64,000 nt of DNA from Fen-999 sp044220545 (GTDB lineage Bacteria; Pseudomonadota; Gammaproteobacteria; Burkholderiales; Rhodocyclaceae): positions 124,001 to 188,000 of the forward strand of contig JBGAQX010000002.1 of NCBI GenBank assembly GCA_044220545.1, in the 5' to 3' direction. Made by a program: the position numbers and the translations under genes. Shown one piece after another: positions 60,473 through 64,000 of the stretch. Under the pieces are notes generated by a model. That model had not been told where the DNA came from and did no database searches. It was given only the letters and a program-made list of their open reading frames with translations. How positions within the stretch are numbered: position 1 is the stretch's first letter; each line of letters starts with the position of its first letter.

Positions 60473-60865
60473 TCAGTCGCCAAAAGTGACCAGACGGTCG
60501 GACTGGATGCCGGCCTCGATCAACTGACCGAGGCCCGAGATGCGGAAGCCCGGCGCCAGGTTGGTGGCGTCCTTGCCGTTGCGCTTGGCTTCGCCCTCGT
60601 CGACGATGCCACGGCGCTGGGCGGCGGCAACACACACCACCATGTCCAGCTTGTGCTCGTCGGCCAGTTTCGACCACCGATTGACGATGTTGCGATCATC
60701 CTGCGGCGGCGTCGTCAGACGCGTCGCGTTGTTGACGCCGTCGTGGTAGAAGAAGATGCGGAAGATCTCGTGGCCCTTGGCCAGGACGGACTTGGCGAAC
60801 TGATATGCCGAATCCGAGGCCTGGTGGGTGTAGGGACCCTCGTTGATGAGAATGGAAAACTTCAT
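60473..60865 (-). CDS. dsrE: DsrE, TusD-like sulfurtransferase subunit
   Basis: 130-aa sulfurtransferase subunit. The active-site cysteine is Cys78 (LDMVVCVAAAQRRG), the same residue number as in Allochromatium DsrE. It receives persulfide sulfur and passes it to DsrC. It lies 13 bp after dsrB. Confidence 0.94.
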   Translation of the reverse strand: MKFSILINEGPYTHQASDSAYQFAKSVLAKGHEIFRIFFYHDGVNNATRLTTPPQDDRNIVNRWSKLADEHKLDMVVCVAAAQRRGIVDEGEAKRNGKDATNLAPGFRISGLGQLIEAGIQSDRLVTFGD

Positions 60866-60878
60866 TGCGGTTCCGATA

Positions 60879-61952
60879 TCAGAAACGGATGTGAGCGGAG
60901 GCGTTCAGGTTGTAACGGCTGCCGCGCCAATCGTCGATCATGTACTTGGTGAAGGGCAGACCGGTCTTCTCGAAGAAGCGCGGCCAGCCGATGCGGTCGA
61001 TCCAGTCGGCCATGCGCTCCCACGGACGGGCGTCGGCCTTGTAGGTCATGAGAATGTTCTTGACCATGGCATTGACTTCCGGCCAGCGCGGTGCGTTGTT
61101 CGGCAGACCGGAGGCGACCAGTTTGTGGAAGGTCGGCTTGCTGCGGGCATTGGAGTTCTTGCCGCCGACCCAGATAGCCAGCTTGGAATGCTCGGGGTCG
61201 TTGATTTGCATCGGCGGGCAGGGGGGGTAGCACGCGCCGCAGCAGATGCACTTCTTCTCATCGACTTCGAGCGAGGGCTTGCCATTTACCAGCGCCGGGC
61301 GGATGGCCGCGACCGGGCAGCGGGCGACCACGGTCGGACGCTCGCAGACGTTGGCGACGAGGTCGTGGTTGATCTTCGGCGGCTTGGTGTGCTGGATGAC
61401 CACGGCGATGTCGGCCTGGCCCCCGCAGTTGATCTCGCAGCAGGAGGTGGACAGGCGGACGCGGTTGGGCATCTGCTCGTTCTTGAACTCCTCATAGAGC
61501 TCGTCCATCATCGACTTGACCACGCCAGAGGCGTCGGTGCCGGGGATGTCGCAGTGCAGCCAGCCCTGGGTGTGGGCGACCATCGAGACGGAGTTGCCGG
61601 TACCGCCGACGGGGAAACCGTGCTTCTCGAGCTCGGCGATCAGCGGTGCAACCTTGCCTTCGCTGGATACCGTGTACTCGATGTTGGAACGAATCGTGAA
61701 GCGAACAAAGCCTTCGGCGAACTGGTCGGCGATATCGCACAGCTTGCGGATGGTATAGACGTCCATCTGCCGCTGCGTACCGGCGCGCACGGTCCAGACC
61801 TCGTCACCGGAATGCGCGACGTGGTGCAGGACGCCGGGACGCGGACGATCATGATATTTCCAGTTGCCATAGTTGGCGGCAAACTTCGGGTGGAGGTATT
61901 TCTTGTTGTCGAGGAAGTACTCGACTGGCTTGCGCATCTGAGATTGAGCCAT
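60879..61952 (-). CDS. dsrB: Dissimilatory sulfite reductase subunit beta
   Basis: 357-aa catalytic siroheme sulfite reductase subunit. Siroheme/Fe-S ligand motifs are STSCCEINCGGQ and a ferredoxin domain CICCGACYPPCPP (about 227-240). Substrate-binding basic residues are in RFTIRSNIEY. It pairs with DsrA. An intergenic gap of 112 bp with two stem-loops separates them. Presence of dsrEFH and dsrL indicates reverse (oxidative) function. Confidence 0.97.
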   Translation of the reverse strand: MAQSQMRKPVEYFLDNKKYLHPKFAANYGNWKYHDRPRPGVLHHVAHSGDEVWTVRAGTQRQMDVYTIRKLCDIADQFAEGFVRFTIRSNIEYTVSSEGKVAPLIAELEKHGFPVGGTGNSVSMVAHTQGWLHCDIPGTDASGVVKSMMDELYEEFKNEQMPNRVRLSTSCCEINCGGQADIAVVIQHTKPPKINHDLVANVCERPTVVARCPVAAIRPALVNGKPSLEVDEKKCICCGACYPPCPPMQINDPEHSKLAIWVGGKNSNARSKPTFHKLVASGLPNNAPRWPEVNAMVKNILMTYKADARPWERMADWIDRIGWPRFFEKTGLPFTKYMIDDWRGSRYNLNASAHIRF

Positions 61953-61998
61953 AAATCGTCTCCGAGTAATTTAGTCGTGAATTGTCGTTATACGAATA

Positions 61999-62050
61999 GG
62001 GTCATCACCCTGGCCGAAAACCGGATCCCCTACGGAACCCGGTTTGGCCA
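61999..62050 (-). terminator. Two adjacent stem-loops between dsrA and dsrB
   Basis: The first (62011-62050) pairs tggcc and aaaccgg with ccggttt and ggcca (5 + 7 bp, 2-nt bulge, 14-nt loop). The second (61999-62010) is gggt/accc. Both follow the dsrA stop by 14 bp and precede dsrB. No T-run follows, suggesting mRNA processing or attenuation, not full termination. Confidence 0.6.
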
Positions 62051-62064
62051 GACGATGCGGTTGC

Positions 62065-63363
62065 TTAGGCTGCCGCCTTCTTCTTGGCGTTGATTTTGGC
62101 GACTTCCTCGTCCCAGTCGTCGGTGCGAACGTAGGGATTCATCCGTGGGTTGTTGACCATGTTGGCATCCACATCCACGCCGATACCTTCGAGGAAGTTG
62201 GCAAGGCCAATGCGCTCGATCATCTCGCCGGTGCGCTCGTGCTCGAGAGCGTTCTCGGCGAAGAAGTCGATGGTCGTCTGGGCCAGTTCGACGAGCTGCT
62301 CGTAATCTTCGTCCTTCTTGAGATCCATGAAGGGGATGATGACGGTGCCCATCGTGGCGCCGATCTTGAGGTGGCTGTGGCCGCCGATCAGGATGGTCGC
62401 ACCCTTGTCCTTGCCAACGCCGAGGGCGCCGGTCATGACGTTGATGCAATGCATACAGCGCACGCAGTCCTTGTTGTCGATTTCGAGCGACTGGGTGTCG
62501 TTCAGGGCGACGGCGGAGACGTGCGCATCCTTCTTGAGGTCCTTGTTGTCCTTGACCTGCAGGGCGCGGGTGGGGCACATCGTGACGACGTCATTGACCA
62601 GCTCGTTCATGCCATGCTTGGCAAACCACTTCTTGCCCAGCGCATCGTCGGTGCGCATGTTGTCGCGCCATGTACCGATGACAGCCATGTCGGCCCGCTG
62701 GATCGAGTTCATGCAGTCGTTGCCGCAGCCGGAGAACTTGAACTTGAACTTGTAGGGCAGGGCCGGGCGATGGATGTCGTCAAGGAACTTGTTGATCACC
62801 ACCTGGTGAGCCTTGGCTTCGTCGTAGCAGGACTGCTCGCAGCGCGCGGCACCGACGCAGGACATGGCGGTACGGACCGCCGGGCCGGCACCACCCATGT
62901 CGAAGCCCATCTTGTTGATTTCATCCCAGGCTGGCTGCACATTTTCCGTGGTGCAACCCTGCAACATGATGTCGCCAGACTGGCCATGCAGGGCGATCAG
63001 GCCGGAGCCATACTTTTCCCAGACGTCGCAGAACTGGCGCAGGGTGTCGGTATCGTAGTGCATGCCGGGGGCGGGCATGATGCGGATGGTGTGGAACTCG
63101 GCGGCATCTTTGAAAACCGGGCTGCCCTTGTCGTCCTTGATCTCGGTGAAGCGGGGGATCACGCCGCCGCCATAGCCGATGACGCCGACCGTGCCACCCT
63201 TCCAGTATCCCTTCTTGGTCTTGTAGGAGTGCTCGAGGTGACCAAGCACGTCGACAACGTAGTCCTTGTCTTTCGCCAGGCGCTTCAAGCCGGTAACGAA
63301 GCTGGGCCACGGACCGGTTTCAAGCTGGTCCAGCATGGGGGTTTGGGGGAGTTGCTTGGCCAT
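62065..63363 (-). CDS. dsrA: Dissimilatory sulfite reductase subunit alpha
   Basis: 432-aa siroheme sulfite reductase subunit. Siroheme-coupled cluster ligands are SCVGAARCEQSC (Cys169, 175, 179) and SGCGNDC (213, 217). A ferredoxin domain has Cys263 and CVRCMHC (300-306). With DsrB it oxidises reduced sulfur bound to DsrC to sulfite. ATG at 63363 is chosen because GAGGAGA lies upstream; a longer frame upstream has no support. It is the first dsr gene, and divergent from the small gene at 63633. Confidence 0.97.
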   Translation of the reverse strand: MAKQLPQTPMLDQLETGPWPSFVTGLKRLAKDKDYVVDVLGHLEHSYKTKKGYWKGGTVGVIGYGGGVIPRFTEIKDDKGSPVFKDAAEFHTIRIMPAPGMHYDTDTLRQFCDVWEKYGSGLIALHGQSGDIMLQGCTTENVQPAWDEINKMGFDMGGAGPAVRTAMSCVGAARCEQSCYDEAKAHQVVINKFLDDIHRPALPYKFKFKFSGCGNDCMNSIQRADMAVIGTWRDNMRTDDALGKKWFAKHGMNELVNDVVTMCPTRALQVKDNKDLKKDAHVSAVALNDTQSLEIDNKDCVRCMHCINVMTGALGVGKDKGATILIGGHSHLKIGATMGTVIIPFMDLKKDEDYEQLVELAQTTIDFFAENALEHERTGEMIERIGLANFLEGIGVDVDANMVNNPRMNPYVRTDDWDEEVAKINAKKKAAA

Positions 63364-63632
63364 CGTGTTGTCTCCTCTGTTTGGACTGTACATTCGGCGT
63401 CCCGCCATCTATCGTTGGACGCGTCTTTGGACCGACATTGGGCTGGCAGCATGTTAAGTAGCGACCGCCAACCGCACCATACCTCTGAGCGGTAGATTTT
63501 CCTCCCAAAACGGGCTAGCGTTACCTACCCTTTGGGAGTATTCCTTAACAAGCCTATCCGGGAATGGCCATAGCGTAGACTACAGTGCGATAGTGCTGCC
63601 CCGTCAATTGAAACATATCCAGAGCGACTCCC
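63364..63632. promoter_or_regulatory. Divergent control region of dsr and the unknown gene pair
   Basis: This 269-bp gap must contain the dsrA promoter. It holds TACCCTTTGGGAGTA (63526-63540), an imperfect inverted repeat reminiscent of NarL/FixJ-family sites (TACYC...GRGTA). No consensus -35/-10 pair is convincing on either strand, which would fit an activator-dependent promoter. No other feature was recognised. Confidence 0.4.
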
Positions 63633-63851
63633 GTGGACCAGATTATCAGTATTGACAAGTTCCGGGTGCCGATCGGCAATCAGGAAATCGAGTTGCAGCA
63701 GGTCGCGTTCGACGCTGGCGGCATGCCGATGTTGCGTGTGCGCATTCGCGAGCATAGGCGGTTTACAATCTTTGATATCGACCCCATAACGGCAGAACGT
63801 TGGGCAACGGGAATGTTGGCATGGGCGAAGGCCGGTCAGACGCGGGAGTGA
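63633..63851 (+). CDS. Small hypothetical protein upstream of the Cas6-like gene
   Basis: 72-aa protein starting with GTG. It has a beta-rich pattern (VPIGNQEIELQQVAF, MLRVRIREHRRFTIFDIDP) and ends with a helix (AERWATGMLAWAKA). No cysteines or known motif are present. It is divergent from dsrA and overlaps the next gene by 31 bp, so the two are probably co-translated. Function unknown. Confidence 0.6.
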   Translation: MDQIISIDKFRVPIGNQEIELQQVAFDAGGMPMLRVRIREHRRFTIFDIDPITAERWATGMLAWAKAGQTRE

Positions 63852-64000
63852 TGGTTAGCGACGACGAGGTGGTCGATCTGGTATTCGCCCTGCGCGGCCG
63901 GGCGATTGCCTTGGACTATGCGGACCGTCTCTGGGAGGGGCTGCGCGAGCGGCTGCGGTGGCTCGACCAGCTGGAACTGGTTGGCGTGCATCCCCTGGCG
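63821..64000 (+). CDS. N-terminal part of a protein weakly resembling Cas6/Cmx6-type RAMP proteins
   Basis: Partial frame of 60 residues running off the window. After ATG at 63821 (a second ATG at 63851 in the same frame overlaps the previous stop) it reads VVDLVFALRGRAIALDY, a helix LWEGLRERLRWL and GVHPLA. The order strand, basic residue, D-x-A helix, PWL-like turn, GIHP-like end resembles the start of Cas6/Cmx6 (RAMP) proteins as I remember them. No CRISPR repeats or other cas genes are in the window. The identification is tentative. Confidence 0.4.
   Translation, partial: MGEGRSDAGVMVSDDEVVDLVFALRGRAIALDYADRLWEGLRERLRWLDQLELVGVHPLA

Noticed and set aside
1..64000. CRISPR array, insertion sequences, integrases and prophage genes
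   Set aside because: No regularly spaced direct repeats, transposase motifs or phage genes were seen. The tandem repeats found are short slippage-type events or coding repeats.

Overview
The window looks like the chromosome of a high-GC, sulfur-oxidising betaproteobacterium, probably near Rhodocyclales or Nitrosomonadales. The evidence is the gene order tpiA-secG-tRNA-Leu-nuoA-N, a DUF3567-type protein (a betaproteobacterial family as I recall it), a PEP-CTERM protein, and a complete oxidative-type dsr cluster. No insertion sequence, phage, integrase or CRISPR array was seen.

Layout. 0-4.4 kb: an RND efflux pair whose transporter gene is frameshifted by a perfect 20-bp tandem duplication. 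4.3-12.1 kb: a large PAS/GAF hybrid histidine kinase, a lipase maturation factor, a CYTH-CHAD protein and two tiny genes. 12.1-16.4 kb: a c-di-GMP operon (cyclic-nucleotide-binding protein, HD-GYP protein, EAL-CBS-GGDEF protein). 16.5-18.4 kb: an orphan ParA, a PlcP/LpxH-like metallophosphoesterase behind a Pho-box-like direct repeat, and a DUF3567 protein. 18.5-22 kb: a secreted Gly/Pro/Trp/Asn repeat protein that resembles a sulfur globule protein, a PEP-CTERM protein, a decayed fragment of a second lipase maturation factor, and a CsgG-like lipoprotein fused to MORN repeats. 22-24.3 kb: an alpha/beta hydrolase, an M14 peptidase and three very small genes.

24.3-31.6 kb: a minus-strand lipid cluster (a GT4 glycosyltransferase of diacylglycerol-glucosyltransferase type, DgkA, a second GT4, a PAP2 phosphatase) divergent from pstSCAB, with a Pho-box candidate between them. 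Together with the PlcP-like enzyme this suggests phosphate-responsive replacement of phospholipids by glycolipids. 31.6-48.1 kb: a strong promoter, tpiA, secG, tRNA-Leu(GAG), the full complex I operon nuoA-N and a NUDIX hydrolase.

48.1-64 kb: a soluble NarX-like kinase with a four-cysteine GAF domain and a NarL-type regulator converge on a minus-strand run dsrA-B-E-F-H-C-M-K-L-J-O-P-N-R-cobA. Its products form siroheme sulfite reductase run in the oxidative direction (DsrAB), the sulfur relay (DsrEFH, DsrC), the DsrMKJOP membrane complex, the NAD(P)H-linked DsrL, siroamide synthesis (DsrN), an A-type-like protein (DsrR) and the methyltransferase that makes the siroheme precursor (CobA). Strong stem-loops lie in three dsr intergenic gaps (A/B, C/M, P/N). 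Divergent from dsrA are a small unknown gene and the start of a gene that weakly resembles Cas6/Cmx6-type RAMP proteins. Electrons from sulfur oxidation would enter quinone or NAD(P)H pools, which links the dsr products to complex I. All identifications come from reading the sequence and remembered family features. No search was run.
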